IMG/VR virus record: IMGVR_UViG_3300028597_000068
Location: 1 to 24,316 of that record
Direction: 5' to 3' (one strand)
DNA: 24,316 bases
DNA from: a virus
How positions within the stretch are numbered: position 1 is the stretch's first letter; the number at the start of each line of letters is the position of its first letter. The position numbers and the translations under genes are program-made. Shown here piece after piece: positions 1-8,165 of this stretch. The notes beneath the pieces were generated by a model. The model was not told where the DNA came from and did not search any database. It worked only from the letters and a program-made list of their open reading frames with translations.

Positions 1-362
1 GCCTTGCGGGCACGGCTGTTCTTGAGGAGACGCTTCTCCTCTTCGGTCTTGAACGTTGGGTGCAGCCACGGCGTCTGCGGTTCCTTGTGCCGCATCAGGT
101 AAGCACCGGCGTTTTGCAGGAAGGCGAGGAACTGCGCGTCGTCGCCCAGCCCGTACCGCGCTCGGTTATTCTCTAGCACGCCGAGCAAGCTGTTGCAGGA
201 CCGGTGCAACACCCCGCGCAGCGCCCCGTGCTTGTGGCAGTGGTCGAGAACATCATTGTCCTTCGGGATAGGCAGCTGGCACACTGCGCACAGCCGCCCT
301 TGCTTAGCCAGTAACTGCTGGCGAACTGGCGCTACCTGCGCCGCTTTGAGCTTCGATGGCAC
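1..362 (-). CDS. Recombination endonuclease VII-like protein (3' end outside window)
   Basis: The first 120 codons of an endonuclease VII family protein, which resolves branched DNA and Holliday junctions during phage DNA packaging and recombination. A zinc-binding CxxC (LCAVC, residues 25-29) is followed by DHCHKHG (40-46) and RGVLHRSCN (49-57), the His-Cys signature of this HNH-type family. The start is taken as GTG at 362 because AGGAGG lies seven bases upstream; this overlaps the 3' end of the exonuclease gene by 59 bases in another frame. No ATG is available near the first conserved residues. The frame is open to the window edge, so the C-terminus is missing. Its place directly after the exonuclease matches phiKMV-like gene order. 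Family assignment is confident; the exact start is inferred. Confidence 0.88.
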   Translation of the reverse strand, partial: MPSKLKAAQVAPVRQQLLAKQGRLCAVCQLPIPKDNDVLDHCHKHGALRGVLHRSCNSLLGVLENNRARYGLGDDAQFLAFLQNAGAYLMRHKEPQTPWLHPTFKTEEEKRLLKNSRARK

Positions 363-1326
363 GGACGGCCTCCTTCGCTGTGCGGACTCGGTTCACCAGC
401 TCTTGACAGCCGCTAGCGAAGTCCTTGAAGTTGTCGGTTGTGCGGTCCAGTTTCAAGTACCGCAAGAAGTCAAGGCAATGCGCATCAGCGCCCCGGCGCA
501 GCCACAGCAGGGACATCTGCTCTGCCAGTTGTACCGGCCAATCCAGATAGTGTCCGCTGTACAACCGCACCACCTTCTGGAACGCTTCCTCGTCGCTCGT
601 CGCGTCTGCGAGCATCTTCTCGGCTGTCTTCTCTCCGATCAGTGCGCTCTTGTGCGGCGAAGGGCAGTACCTTGGAAGGCCGGGGATGTTGTCCACCGAA
701 TCCCCCTGCAAGCACTGCTGCCAGAACCAAGCATGCCCATAGGTGAGGTCTGCGTGGTCCACGACTCGGAACTCGCCAACCGGGACGTCCACCAGCATGT
801 AGTCCATCCAGCCAAGATGCTGGCCCGGATACTGCCGCATGTCCTTGTCCCGTGTGCAGGATACCGCAAGGTCCCATTGCCCACGGCTGATCGCTGTGTG
901 CATCATCAGCGACATCCCGTCGTCGGCCTCCCGGTCGCCCCACTGATGAGGCTTGAACACGTCGCCCTGATAGCCCTCCAGAAAGTCCCGGAGGCTCGCC
1001 CAGTTCTTCGGCTTCGCGCCGCTGCGCTGACCTTGATAGGGCTTCACTGAGGCGATCAGATAACGGTCTGCCTTTGACGAGCCGGTAGCGGTAAGATGGA
1101 GTAAACACTTCTCGCTCCCGCTCATTTCTTTGTAGTTGATGATCCGCTGCATGGCGTTGCGCCGCGCTGTTCCCGGATCGGTGTCGTCGTTCCCCGCCAT
1201 GAAGTACGCGAGGTAGTCACCGTCGAGGTGCAGCACACGCCCCGGCACCACTGGCACGATTGTGGCCAGTGGCATCGGTTCGCTGGCAGCGGCTGCGGAG
1301 ATCGCATCCGCCAGCCACGGTTCCAC
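304..1326 (-). CDS. 5'-3' exonuclease, T7 gp6 / FEN-like
   Basis: A 340-residue flap/5'-3' exonuclease that would degrade host DNA and remove RNA primers. Visible motifs in order: LDGDYLAYF (near residue 34, metal-binding Asp), YQGQRSGAKP (about 97), READD (about 132, acidic cluster), SCTRDKDMRQYPG (about 155), CLQGDSVDNIPGLP (about 205, acidic site leading into the helix-hairpin-helix) and IGEKTAEKML (about 232, helix-hairpin-helix). The start is GTG at 1326, immediately after the stop of the upstream gene with no spacer. The ribosome binding site is weak, so translation is probably coupled to that gene. T7 gp6 is of similar length. The 3' end overlaps the start of endonuclease VII. High confidence in the family. 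Confidence 0.92.
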   Translation of the reverse strand: MEPWLADAISAAAASEPMPLATIVPVVPGRVLHLDGDYLAYFMAGNDDTDPGTARRNAMQRIINYKEMSGSEKCLLHLTATGSSKADRYLIASVKPYQGQRSGAKPKNWASLRDFLEGYQGDVFKPHQWGDREADDGMSLMMHTAISRGQWDLAVSCTRDKDMRQYPGQHLGWMDYMLVDVPVGEFRVVDHADLTYGHAWFWQQCLQGDSVDNIPGLPRYCPSPHKSALIGEKTAEKMLADATSDEEAFQKVVRLYSGHYLDWPVQLAEQMSLLWLRRGADAHCLDFLRYLKLDRTTDNFKDFASGCQELVNRVRTAKEAVRAIEAQSGAGSASSPAVTG

Positions 1327-2220
1327 TTAGATACCCAGTGCGGCCAGTGCAGCGTCCTCGTCAGCCGCAGCGGACGAGTTGTCCGGCAGGCTGTCCGGGT
1401 CAACGCCCAGCGCCATGTCGTCGGTATCCACGTTCAGCACCTCGTCACCGATGATCGCGGCCACCGGCGAACCGGGGAAGTTCTTCGCGGCTTTGATCTT
1501 GTTCTGGATGACGTTCTTGCTGCGCGCCGGGCTGATGACGTTGCCCTTGTCGTCCTTGCGCTCGTCGTACATACCGTCGATGTACAGCGAATCCCACATC
1601 TCGCGGGAGGCGTAGTCCCACAGGAATACACGAGGCTCGCTGTAGACGCGAGGCTTCGGGAACTCCTTGACGATGGTGACGTCAGGCATTTGAGTTTCGG
1701 GATCGACCGGGTTGTAGGTCGGGGCCGCGAAGGTGTAACCGCCGCCTTGTGCGGTTGGCAGCTTGAAGCCTGCCCACACCTTGTCGCCCTTGCCCTTGGT
1801 GTGCACCACGGTGGCGAGGAAGTGACGGCCCACGAGCTGCGCGAAGTGCGTGGCGGAGTTGTCCCAGTTCAGGACCTTGAAGATTTTGTAGAACCAAGCC
1901 TTCTCACTGAGGGACTTCTTCAGGTTGACGGTGATGCGCTCCGGGTAGAACTTGCCGTCGATCTCCTTCGGCTCGTGCCCCTTGCCCGACAGCTCGAAGA
2001 TCAGGTCCACCTGCTCCTCGTCCTTGGCCGGGAACTTGATCGGGTCGGTCTTGCTGGCCGGTACGTGCTGGATGCCCAGCTCGATGTAACCGATCAGGGT
2101 GACGAGGCACTTACCCGCAGCAGGCGGGGTCCATTCACCGCCACCCTTTTGGGCTTCGTTCATGTTCGGGGTTTGTGCGGCTGCGGCGGCGATAGCGGCG
2201 GCGATAGCGTCTTGAGTCAT
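1327..2220 (-). CDS. Probable single-stranded DNA-binding protein
   Basis: A 297-residue protein between DNA polymerase and exonuclease. I do not recognise a diagnostic motif. The core (about residues 30-230) is rich in beta-prone and aromatic segments, and the C-terminus is strongly acidic (several Asp/Glu in the last 40 residues, ending ALGI), as expected for a phage SSB such as T7 gp2.5. The N-terminus is Ala-rich and low in complexity. The ATG at 2220 has AAGGAAC upstream, and the next gene follows with no gap. Context (polymerase upstream, exonuclease downstream) supports a role at the replication fork. The SSB call is an inference from position and acidic tail; it could be another replication accessory protein. 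Confidence 0.6.
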   Translation of the reverse strand: MTQDAIAAAIAAAAAQTPNMNEAQKGGGEWTPPAAGKCLVTLIGYIELGIQHVPASKTDPIKFPAKDEEQVDLIFELSGKGHEPKEIDGKFYPERITVNLKKSLSEKAWFYKIFKVLNWDNSATHFAQLVGRHFLATVVHTKGKGDKVWAGFKLPTAQGGGYTFAAPTYNPVDPETQMPDVTIVKEFPKPRVYSEPRVFLWDYASREMWDSLYIDGMYDERKDDKGNVISPARSKNVIQNKIKAAKNFPGSPVAAIIGDEVLNVDTDDMALGVDPDSLPDNSSAAADEDAALAALGI

Positions 2221-2230
2221 GGTCTGTTCC

Positions 2231-4591
2231 TTATGCTGCTTTACGATATTGGTTGATGTAGCGTGCGTCGATCTCGGCCTTACGGGCCTTCGCCAGTTCT
2301 ACGACATTCGGCACCTTCTCCTCGATAGACATGTTGGGACCGTAGGTGGTTTCGGACGGTACATGCACAGGGCACGGCCAGTCGAAGTACACCTCCATGA
2401 AGGTGGTGGCCAGCTCCATGCACGCATGGATGACCGATGCAGCCTCGATGGCTACGTCCTTGTGCGCATCGCCGTAGCAGGCGTCGTGTACTTGGTTGAT
2501 GAGCACAGCTCGACCGCCCCAGTTACGGTGCTGGTAGAACTCTCGGACCATCATCCACATTGCGGCCTTGGCCCACTCAGCGCCGCCGCCCTGCACGATG
2601 TAGTTCTTGATCTCGGTTGGCGAGAACGAGGACCACACGCCTTCGCGCTCCACGACGAACTTCGGTGCGCACTGCTCCTGATACACGTACAGCTTGCCGT
2701 CTGGCGTGCGGTACGAACCCTTGCCCAGCGGCACCTGCTTGGCAGGGAAGTCCGGGTGCGGTACGACCTTGGTGACGCCATGCTTACTGTTCGCGATCTT
2801 CTTGCCCAGCTCTGCGTAGAACTCTTCCACCTCGGGGTAGCGTGCGTTCTCCGCCTCGATCAAGGCGTAAACCTCGTCGATTGGGATGCCGGTAGAGTCG
2901 CTGATCTTCTGCGCACCGGCGCCGTAAGCGCGCTGGAACGAGAACACCTTCGCCTTCGTCCGCTTGTCCACCCACTCGGGGAATTCCGCAACCTCGGCGC
3001 CGTCGTCCCTGATGATCGTGCTCTTGCATAGCTTGAACGCTTCGTCGTAGCTGATGCCTGCGGTCGTAGCAACTCGAGCTACGTGCATGTCCAGCCCGCC
3101 CAGCAGGTCCAAGATCATCTGCTTGCAGTTCGTCAGGATCGCTTGGATGTAAATCTCAAGCGACGTGAAGTCCGACTGGATGATCTTACCCTCGCTGCCG
3201 AACCGGCTGACGAACACCTGCTTGATCTTGGACTTCCCACCCTTCGGGATGTTCTGCATGTTCGGGTTGCTGGACGAAAAGCGCGCCGTCACGGTAGAGG
3301 TCATGTTGATCTGGTGGTGAATCAGCCCATCTGGCTGTACCAGTGTCAGCATGCCGCCCAAGTTGCCCTGCTTGTCCTCCCGGATGAAGTACGTCCCTAG
3401 GTCCTTATCCACCTTGGCCCGCTCGGCTAGAGCTTTCAGGAACGGCACTCCGCTGTTGCCCAGTGCCTCGATGATTTCGGCACCGGTTTGATACACACCG
3501 GGCGTACTGGTTTCCCACTGCTTACGTGGTGCGGTATAGCCTTTGAATGAATAGATGCGATCCTCGTTCCGCATCTTCTGGCCCCGCGCTACGTCCGGCA
3601 CTGTGACCTGCCGCTTCTTCGGCTCTCCGGCGTTCTTCCCGCTCAGAAAGTATGATAGCGACGGCACGGTCTGGCCTACAACGAGAGCATCGTTGTAAGC
3701 TTGGGTCGCGACAGTCGATCCGTCTGCACATACGTAGTGCTCCTCTTTGAGTTGGAAGTACACTGGTTGCATGTCGTCATCGAAGATCGGAACCTTCGTT
3801 GTGTACTTGATGTCGCCGCCGAAGATCAGCGCGGACAACTGCTGACGGCTGCCCCAGTTGAACTCGAACGGAAGGTCCTTCGGCAGGTACTCCTCCAGCT
3901 CTGCGATCAGTCCAGCGAGCTTCTCTTCCAGCTCGGCTGCCAGCTGCAAGCCCAGCTCGTAGTCCGCACGCATACCGTTCTTCTCGGCCTCGATGGTGTA
4001 CACCAAAGCGCCGTTGTTGAGCATGATGCTGCGCTGCTGCCCGGCTCGCTGCGCTGCAACGACTTGGCCGAGGAAGCTCTTGCGAGTGTTCGTGATGTCG
4101 CCCGGCAGGTATTCCAGCATCAGGTCGTCCGGGATGTCCGGCGTGTCCACGCCAGCAGCCCACAATTCCTTGACCGGATCGGGCTTGACATGCCCCCCGT
4201 ATTTCGGCGCCACCTCGTCCAGAGACAGCATGTGCGCGCTTTGCTCCATGCCACGCAGAAGGTACTCCGCGAGCTGTACGTCCCACAGCTGCCCACCGTT
4301 GGCGATGAATTCCATGTAGGCTTCGTAGTTCACTTCATCCTGCGCTACTGCATGCAGGATGTCGAACTTGATGTTGAAGCCCACGAGCACCTTGACTTCA
4401 GGATGCTGCTTGAAGAACCGGGCGAGCCAGCCTTTGCTTGCTTCCTTGTTGGCGAACTTCTCGGTGAACACGTCGCCATTAGCGATTGCACCGCCGACCC
4501 ATACGACCCAGTTGTCTGGATCGAATGGGTTCGCCTTGCGCTTGAAGCTCTGCTTGATCGTCGTTTCGACGTCCAGCGTTGCGAAGGTCAT
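2231..4591 (-). CDS. DNA polymerase, family A, with 3'-5' exonuclease domain
   Basis: Replicative polymerase of 786 residues (T7 gp5 has 704). The N-terminal proofreading domain shows Exo I TLDVETT (D7, E9). The polymerase domain shows motif A as SDFTSLEIY (about residue 471), motif B as RTKAKVFSFQRAYGAG (about 550, with the conserved Lys and Tyr-Gly) and motif C as QVHDACYGD (about 701). The open frame extends 42 codons further upstream, but that extension is out-of-frame translation of the preceding gene. ATG 4591 puts the Exo I motif at the N-terminus as in T7 and overlaps the stop of that gene as ATGA, implying coupled translation. It acts with the helicase and primase encoded just upstream. 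Confidence 0.96.
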   Translation of the reverse strand: MTFATLDVETTIKQSFKRKANPFDPDNWVVWVGGAIANGDVFTEKFANKEASKGWLARFFKQHPEVKVLVGFNIKFDILHAVAQDEVNYEAYMEFIANGGQLWDVQLAEYLLRGMEQSAHMLSLDEVAPKYGGHVKPDPVKELWAAGVDTPDIPDDLMLEYLPGDITNTRKSFLGQVVAAQRAGQQRSIMLNNGALVYTIEAEKNGMRADYELGLQLAAELEEKLAGLIAELEEYLPKDLPFEFNWGSRQQLSALIFGGDIKYTTKVPIFDDDMQPVYFQLKEEHYVCADGSTVATQAYNDALVVGQTVPSLSYFLSGKNAGEPKKRQVTVPDVARGQKMRNEDRIYSFKGYTAPRKQWETSTPGVYQTGAEIIEALGNSGVPFLKALAERAKVDKDLGTYFIREDKQGNLGGMLTLVQPDGLIHHQINMTSTVTARFSSSNPNMQNIPKGGKSKIKQVFVSRFGSEGKIIQSDFTSLEIYIQAILTNCKQMILDLLGGLDMHVARVATTAGISYDEAFKLCKSTIIRDDGAEVAEFPEWVDKRTKAKVFSFQRAYGAGAQKISDSTGIPIDEVYALIEAENARYPEVEEFYAELGKKIANSKHGVTKVVPHPDFPAKQVPLGKGSYRTPDGKLYVYQEQCAPKFVVEREGVWSSFSPTEIKNYIVQGGGAEWAKAAMWMMVREFYQHRNWGGRAVLINQVHDACYGDAHKDVAIEAASVIHACMELATTFMEVYFDWPCPVHVPSETTYGPNMSIEEKVPNVVELAKARKAEIDARYINQYRKAA

Positions 4592-4830
4592 TGCGGTTGC
4601 CCCCATTTCTGGAGCGCCTTCTTGGCGTGGCGACGCTTGGAGAAGTACAAGGTTTCGCCTTGCTTGTTCCAATTGTGGAATCGCACTACGCTCCAATGCT
4701 TGTTGGTGCCAGACCACGGCCAGTCGCTGTACAGCACAGCGCCATACCGCCCACCCGCTTGCGGGTTATCCGATGAGTACATCATCAGACCGTGGTCACG
4801 TTTGCTGAACTTAACTTGCTGCATCGACAT
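4588..4830 (-). CDS. Small hypothetical protein between helicase and polymerase
   Basis: An 80-residue basic protein, rich in Trp, Lys and Arg, with no motif I recognise. The start is set at ATG 4830 because AGGAGG lies just upstream; an in-frame ATG at 4848 lies before that ribosome binding site and is less likely. The gene overlaps the last 20 bases of the helicase and ends in an ATGA overlap with DNA polymerase, so it sits in a tightly coupled replication operon. The conserved-looking aromatic core (GAVLYSDWPWSG, residues 36-47) and basic C-terminus would fit nucleic acid or polymerase binding, but that is speculation. The coding call is firm because of the spacing and signals at both ends. 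Confidence 0.8.
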   Translation of the reverse strand: MSMQQVKFSKRDHGLMMYSSDNPQAGGRYGAVLYSDWPWSGTNKHWSVVRFHNWNKQGETLYFSKRRHAKKALQKWGQPQ

Positions 4831-6103
4831 ACCTGCCTCCTGTTGCATCCATCATCATGCGGGCACGCGGAGATTGCGGCCTGCCTTCCAGACGAAGTTT
4901 GTTCTTCGTCGTACCGATAAAACGCATCGCTTCAAGCGACGGGTCGTTGCTGGTACCGATGGTGATAATGAGATCCGACGCACCTTGCTTGCCGGTTTTA
5001 GAATCCTTGAGCATTGGTAGTGTCGGGAAGCATTCCCCATCCCCGTCCGCAGAGATCTGCGAGGTGGCGATGATCGGGCAGTCGAAACGTACAGCCAAGT
5101 CTCGGCCCCACTGATACATAGTCTCAAGAATCTGATCGGTCCGTTGCCCGCCATTGGCCAACTCTCCGTCGAACTTCACGTTGTCGATCATATCGAAGAC
5201 GACCAGCCCCGGAGGGAACTGCTTGAAGATCTCCTCGACCTGCCACGACTTGAAGCCGTGGATATCCACAACGCTGATGGTAGTGCGATGCCCGCCGATG
5301 GCCGCCTCATAGTCCGTCCACAGCGTGCCCGCTTCCTGCTTGGCCACAAGCTCGCTGGTCTTGCATCCGAACGCGGACTGCACCAGACGCTTGACGATAC
5401 GCTTGCCGGGGCCTTCGTTGTTCAGCCAGATGATACGGCGCTTCTCCGGGTTGTCCGGGTACACCTCGGGCAACTGCTTAGCCCAGTACGTGCTCAGGTC
5501 CGTGAGCGCTGTGGTCTTGCCCTTATCCGGGCGCCCGGCCAGAATCACGAAGTCCCCGCCACGCAATGGGCGGCATACGTGCGTCAAGCATTCCCAACGC
5601 CACTTGAACCCATCGTTGCGCAGGTCCTCGTCGAACAGGCTCTCGTCCACCGGCACCCATGGCAGGTTGATCTTGCGCTCTACGTCCTTGTCGTAGTTGC
5701 CGAGCAAGTCCCTGATGCCCTTCTGGAAGTCGATCTCGTCGCCACGGGCGTACTGCTCTACGATGTCGCTCACAGCCTGCGCAAGGTTCACCTCCAGCAG
5801 GCGCCCCATCAGCATCTGCTCAGCCAGCTCGTCCGGCTCGCGCTCGATCTCCTTGAACATCTGCGCGTAGATCGCGGCTTGCTCCGGCGCCAGCTTGGGA
5901 TGCGCCACCATCGTGAACCACGTACTGAACTCCCGGCTGATCGGGATTCGCTCCAGCTCCGGCTGCTCTGCGAAGTACTTCTTGAAGTCACTTATGACGA
6001 TGGCCGTTTGCTGCTGCACAGCGCGGCTCTCGACTACACGAATCAGCTTGTTGAATTTCTTGCGATGCTTCATGACCTGAAGCAGGGTAATGTCAAGCGC
6101 CAC
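4811..6103 (-). CDS. Replicative DNA helicase, DnaB/T7 gp4 C-terminal-like
   Basis: A 430-residue hexameric helicase that would unwind DNA at the fork. The RecA-type core begins near residue 180: Walker A GRPDKGKTT (190-198), the helicase H1a region IIWLNNEGPG (224-233), Walker B as LVVFDMIDN (about 305), and an IIATSQIS segment (about 350) matching the sensor region H3. The N-terminal 170 residues are helical, resembling the DnaB N-terminal and linker domain rather than a primase. The start is GTG 6103 with GGAGG six bases upstream, overlapping a small upstream ORF. Unlike T7, primase is encoded separately. High confidence. Confidence 0.94.
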   Translation of the reverse strand: MALDITLLQVMKHRKKFNKLIRVVESRAVQQQTAIVISDFKKYFAEQPELERIPISREFSTWFTMVAHPKLAPEQAAIYAQMFKEIEREPDELAEQMLMGRLLEVNLAQAVSDIVEQYARGDEIDFQKGIRDLLGNYDKDVERKINLPWVPVDESLFDEDLRNDGFKWRWECLTHVCRPLRGGDFVILAGRPDKGKTTALTDLSTYWAKQLPEVYPDNPEKRRIIWLNNEGPGKRIVKRLVQSAFGCKTSELVAKQEAGTLWTDYEAAIGGHRTTISVVDIHGFKSWQVEEIFKQFPPGLVVFDMIDNVKFDGELANGGQRTDQILETMYQWGRDLAVRFDCPIIATSQISADGDGECFPTLPMLKDSKTGKQGASDLIITIGTSNDPSLEAMRFIGTTKNKLRLEGRPQSPRARMMMDATGGRYVDAAS

Positions 6104-6215
6104 GTCGGCACCTCCATAAATAAACGCAGCCCATACCGAGAAGATTGATGGCGCAGCCTGTTACGGCTACTGCCATCGGTCCGAGCACGAACACTAGTGG
6201 CCATGCGTCACCCAC
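6093..6215 (-). CDS. Small membrane protein, 40 residues
   Basis: A short ORF starting at GTG 6215 with GAGGAGG about five bases upstream, the strongest ribosome binding site in this part. One hydrophobic stretch (about residues 6-34, PLVFVLGPMAVAVTG and following) should span the membrane; the C-terminus is short and basic (WRCRRGA), suggesting a cytoplasmic C-terminus. It overlaps the preceding mini-gene by 8 bases and the helicase start by 11 bases. No known family is recognised. Function is unknown. Coding potential rests on the ribosome binding site, the overlaps and the clean transmembrane segment. Confidence 0.6.
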   Translation of the reverse strand: MGDAWPLVFVLGPMAVAVTGCAINLLGMGCVYLWRCRRGA

Positions 6216-6318
6216 GGTCCACCTCCTCGGCGTCTTTTATTAGTTCCGCGAATGTGCGCTCGCCAATCACAAAGTAATTGCGAGTGCGGTTGGCAACGGT
6301 GATCCGCGCTTTCTTCAT
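6208..6318 (-). CDS. Mini-protein, 36 residues
   Basis: Starts at ATG 6318 behind the element repeated in this genome that ends in AGGAGAC, with a seven-base spacing. The product begins MKKARITVANRTRNYFVIG and ends EEVDRG: basic at the N-terminus, acidic at the C-terminus, with a beta-like middle (NYFVIGERTF). The gene's 3' end contains the ribosome binding site of the next small ORF, which it overlaps by 8 bases. No family is recognised; it could be a small host-takeover or regulatory peptide. The start signals are as good as those of the large genes. Confidence 0.65.
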   Translation of the reverse strand: MKKARITVANRTRNYFVIGERTFAELIKDAEEVDRG

Positions 6319-6321
6319 CGC

Positions 6322-6352
6322 GTGTCTCCTGTGCTTAATTGGGTCGTGAGTG
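6322..6352 (-). promoter_or_regulatory. Repeated pre-gene element, copy a
   Basis: Minus strand: CACTCACGACCCAATTAAGC, then ACAGGAGACAC, just before ATG 6318. It aligns without gaps over 32 columns with 9691-9722 and 12131-12162. GTCTCCT and ATTGGGTCG (plus-strand sense) are invariant in all three. Confidence 0.65.
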
Positions 6353-6445
6353 CCCGAAGCGCGCTACCCGCAGGTACCGCTGCAACTTGGCCAGCCGTTT
6401 GAGTAGCACTGGCCGGGTCCGGCCCGGCTTGTAGTACTCCTGCAT
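6335..6445 (-). CDS. Possible basic mini-protein, 36 residues
   Basis: A short ORF in the gap after the primase stop, starting at ATG 6445 and ending with a TAA inside the repeated element at 6322-6352. The product is strongly basic (about eleven Arg/Lys), beginning MQEYYKPGRTRPVLLKRLAK, and could bind nucleic acid. The ribosome binding site is weak (AGCAGG, about eight bases upstream). The same frame is open upstream through the primase gene, so an open frame here is not strong evidence. It may be non-coding intergenic sequence. Confidence 0.35.
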   Translation of the reverse strand: MQEYYKPGRTRPVLLKRLAKLQRYLRVARFGHSRPN

Positions 6446-6455
6446 GCTTGCCTGC

Positions 6456-7277
6456 TCATGACGCAGGACCTGAGACAGGACCTCTGCCGTCAGGAACGCC
6501 GAGTATCCTCGCGATCTCGGCCTTGCTGTGAAACTTCGGGTCACGTTTCGTGCACACGTCGCGGCATGCTTTACCGACCAATTGTAGTTTTGTGCGAATT
6601 TCCCCAGCTGCGTCACGCCCAGCCCTATCCGGGTCGAGCCAGATTGTGATGTCGTCTTCATGAAGTAGGAACTCCCAAAGTAACGGCAACAGCTTCGTTC
6701 CCATCAGGCACAAGGAACGAAAGCCTGCCGTTTGTATCTTGTACGCAGACAATAAGTCCTCGACCAGCACAATCCCTTGCCCACTGCCAAACACTGGCAC
6801 GCATGCTTCGCGCCCACCGGGCATCGAGAGATACTTCGCTCCCGCTGACCCGAATATCTGGCGCGCTTGCCAGTAGACGAGCGAGCCATTCACGACGACG
6901 GGTATGACAACGCGGCGAGTCGTGGGATGGTAATAGAACCCGCCTTGCGTGACTTCCGTCCTTGATAGCCCAGCCTTGAATAACCATAACCTTGCCTCCA
7001 CTGGCCACTCGTCAAGGTCATACACAGCGGGCATTGGTGGCCTCCTGTCCGCTGCAACTAATGCTTCCGCAGTCTCTTGCTCCTTTGCCTTCGCTGCCCG
7101 CTCCGCGAGGGTCGGCAGAGGTTTCCACTCAGGCGGCTGCGGGCCGCACCGGTGGCAATATGCGCTGTACTTGTTGTCGTTGTGGAACACGACGAGGCAA
7201 AGGCCCGGCCCACAATCGTGCCCGATCTTCTTGTGCCCGCCTACAGGCAGGGCCTTCGCTACGTCAATCCAGTTCAT
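6456..7277 (-). CDS. DNA primase with zinc-binding and Toprim domains
   Basis: A 273-residue primase that would make RNA primers for lagging-strand synthesis. The N-terminus has a zinc-binding-like cluster (H20, C22, C27, and CHRC at 41-44). The Toprim domain shows IVLVEDLLSAYK (169-180, catalytic E173) and ITIWLDPDRAGRDAA (210-224, D215 and D217). The start is set at ATG 7277, with AAGGA seven bases upstream and an ATGA overlap with the preceding gene; the in-frame ATG at 7295 has no ribosome binding site. There is no helicase domain: the helicase is a separate gene downstream, as in phiKMV-like phages and unlike T7 gp4. Confidence 0.92.
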   Translation of the reverse strand: MNWIDVAKALPVGGHKKIGHDCGPGLCLVVFHNDNKYSAYCHRCGPQPPEWKPLPTLAERAAKAKEQETAEALVAADRRPPMPAVYDLDEWPVEARLWLFKAGLSRTEVTQGGFYYHPTTRRVVIPVVVNGSLVYWQARQIFGSAGAKYLSMPGGREACVPVFGSGQGIVLVEDLLSAYKIQTAGFRSLCLMGTKLLPLLWEFLLHEDDITIWLDPDRAGRDAAGEIRTKLQLVGKACRDVCTKRDPKFHSKAEIARILGVPDGRGPVSGPAS

Positions 7278-7498
7278 CGCTTGGTCCTTCGCCATAGGGA
7301 TAGATCAGCGTCGAGGTAAGCATCGCTGCCACGAACGGAGATACCGAAGGTGCCCTTGGTGATCTCGAACAGTGACCGCGCCCACGCATTCTTGCAAAGT
7401 GCGGAACGCGCACGCTTGTACGTCATCCCATAGAGCTTCCAGCCTTTCGAGTACAGCCTGCTTAGCTGCTCTGCACTCGCTGGCAGTCGCACGGTCAC
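7274..7498 (-). CDS. Small hypothetical protein upstream of primase
   Basis: A 74-residue basic protein with GTG start at 7498, overlapping the stop of the dioxygenase gene as GTGA and overlapping the primase start as ATGA. The sequence is Arg/Lys-rich with a helical N-terminal half (SAEQLSRLYSKGWKLYGM) and no motif I can name. The tight coupling on both sides suggests it is made with the dioxygenase and primase. A DNA-binding or accessory role is possible but unsupported. Confidence 0.72.
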   Translation of the reverse strand: MTVRLPASAEQLSRLYSKGWKLYGMTYKRARSALCKNAWARSLFEITKGTFGISVRGSDAYLDADLSLWRRTKR

Positions 7499-8163
7499 AG
7501 CTTGCTCCAGAACACGAGTAGGTCTCGCTGTCCTTCTGTGATCTCGGCTCCGCAGTGCAGGGTACTACGTCCCAAGAACAGGAGGGCATGCCCTGTAGGC
7601 AATGGAGGCACAAACAAGGGACGACCGTCGACGAAGAGCTTTGTGCCTCCGCCCGTGTGCCTGCTCCCGAGGTTGATAACTGCGGTACAATCGCTGTCTT
7701 CGTCACGATGCCAGTTCCCCTTGCTGGTGTTCTCCGGCGTGTAGCGTGTGAGCTGGATGCTCGTGACCTCCTCCGGCTCCAGCCTGTACAGAATCTGGAA
7801 CAGCGGCGCGAGCACCATCTCCCATACTGCCATGCACTCGGCGTGAGTCGGCGGGTGCTTGTGTGCCAGCACGATCTCAGGGATTTGGAACTCAGGTTCC
7901 TCGTCCACGTTAGGATCGTAGCCCCACACATCACCGGCGTTCACCAGATTGGCACACGCCGGACCATTCAGTACCGGGACGCTATACACGCCCGGCGCCC
8001 ACTTCTTGATGCAGCGTCGAAGCGCCAGCCCATCGGACCAGTTGGCCCACCCAAGGTGCCGGGACAGGATGAACTCCCCGCCCAGCTCCTTAGCGGCCTC
8101 GGCCATGCGGGCCAGCGTGCACAGGAAGGGTTGAATCTCCCCGTGCAATGCTGGCTGCGTCAT
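7495..8163 (-). CDS. 2-oxoglutarate/Fe(II)-dependent dioxygenase
   Basis: A 222-residue protein whose C-terminal half has the 2OG-Fe(II) oxygenase signature: iron ligands H152 and D154 in NWHRDEDSD, distal ligand H203 in STLHCGAE, and R213 ten residues later in GQRDLLVFW, the usual 2-oxoglutarate-binding position. Between them, INLGSRHTGGGTKLFVDG and the LPTGHALLFLGR turn match the double-stranded beta-helix fold of prolyl-hydroxylase/AlkB-like enzymes. The substrate cannot be read from sequence: protein hydroxylation, repair of alkylated DNA or base modification are all possible. ATG 8163 has AGGTG six bases upstream. It is coupled by GTGA to a small gene and then to primase, which hints at a nucleic acid-related role. 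Confidence 0.85.
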   Translation of the reverse strand: MTQPALHGEIQPFLCTLARMAEAAKELGGEFILSRHLGWANWSDGLALRRCIKKWAPGVYSVPVLNGPACANLVNAGDVWGYDPNVDEEPEFQIPEIVLAHKHPPTHAECMAVWEMVLAPLFQILYRLEPEEVTSIQLTRYTPENTSKGNWHRDEDSDCTAVINLGSRHTGGGTKLFVDGRPLFVPPLPTGHALLFLGRSTLHCGAEITEGQRDLLVFWSKL

Positions 8164-8165
8164 GG

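Noticed and set aside
3701-5020. Long plus-strand ORF of 439 codons opposite DNA polymerase and helicase
   Set aside because: It is the mirror of strongly supported minus-strand genes, has no recognisable domain or start signal and runs across three genes. The plus-strand ORFs at 193-1050, 1228-2256, 2219-3031, 5144-6148 and 21650-22906 fail for the same reasons.
6335-6661. 108-codon minus-strand ORF over the primase end
   Set aside because: Two thirds overlap the primase Toprim region in another frame. Only its last 36 codons are kept as a low-confidence mini-gene.
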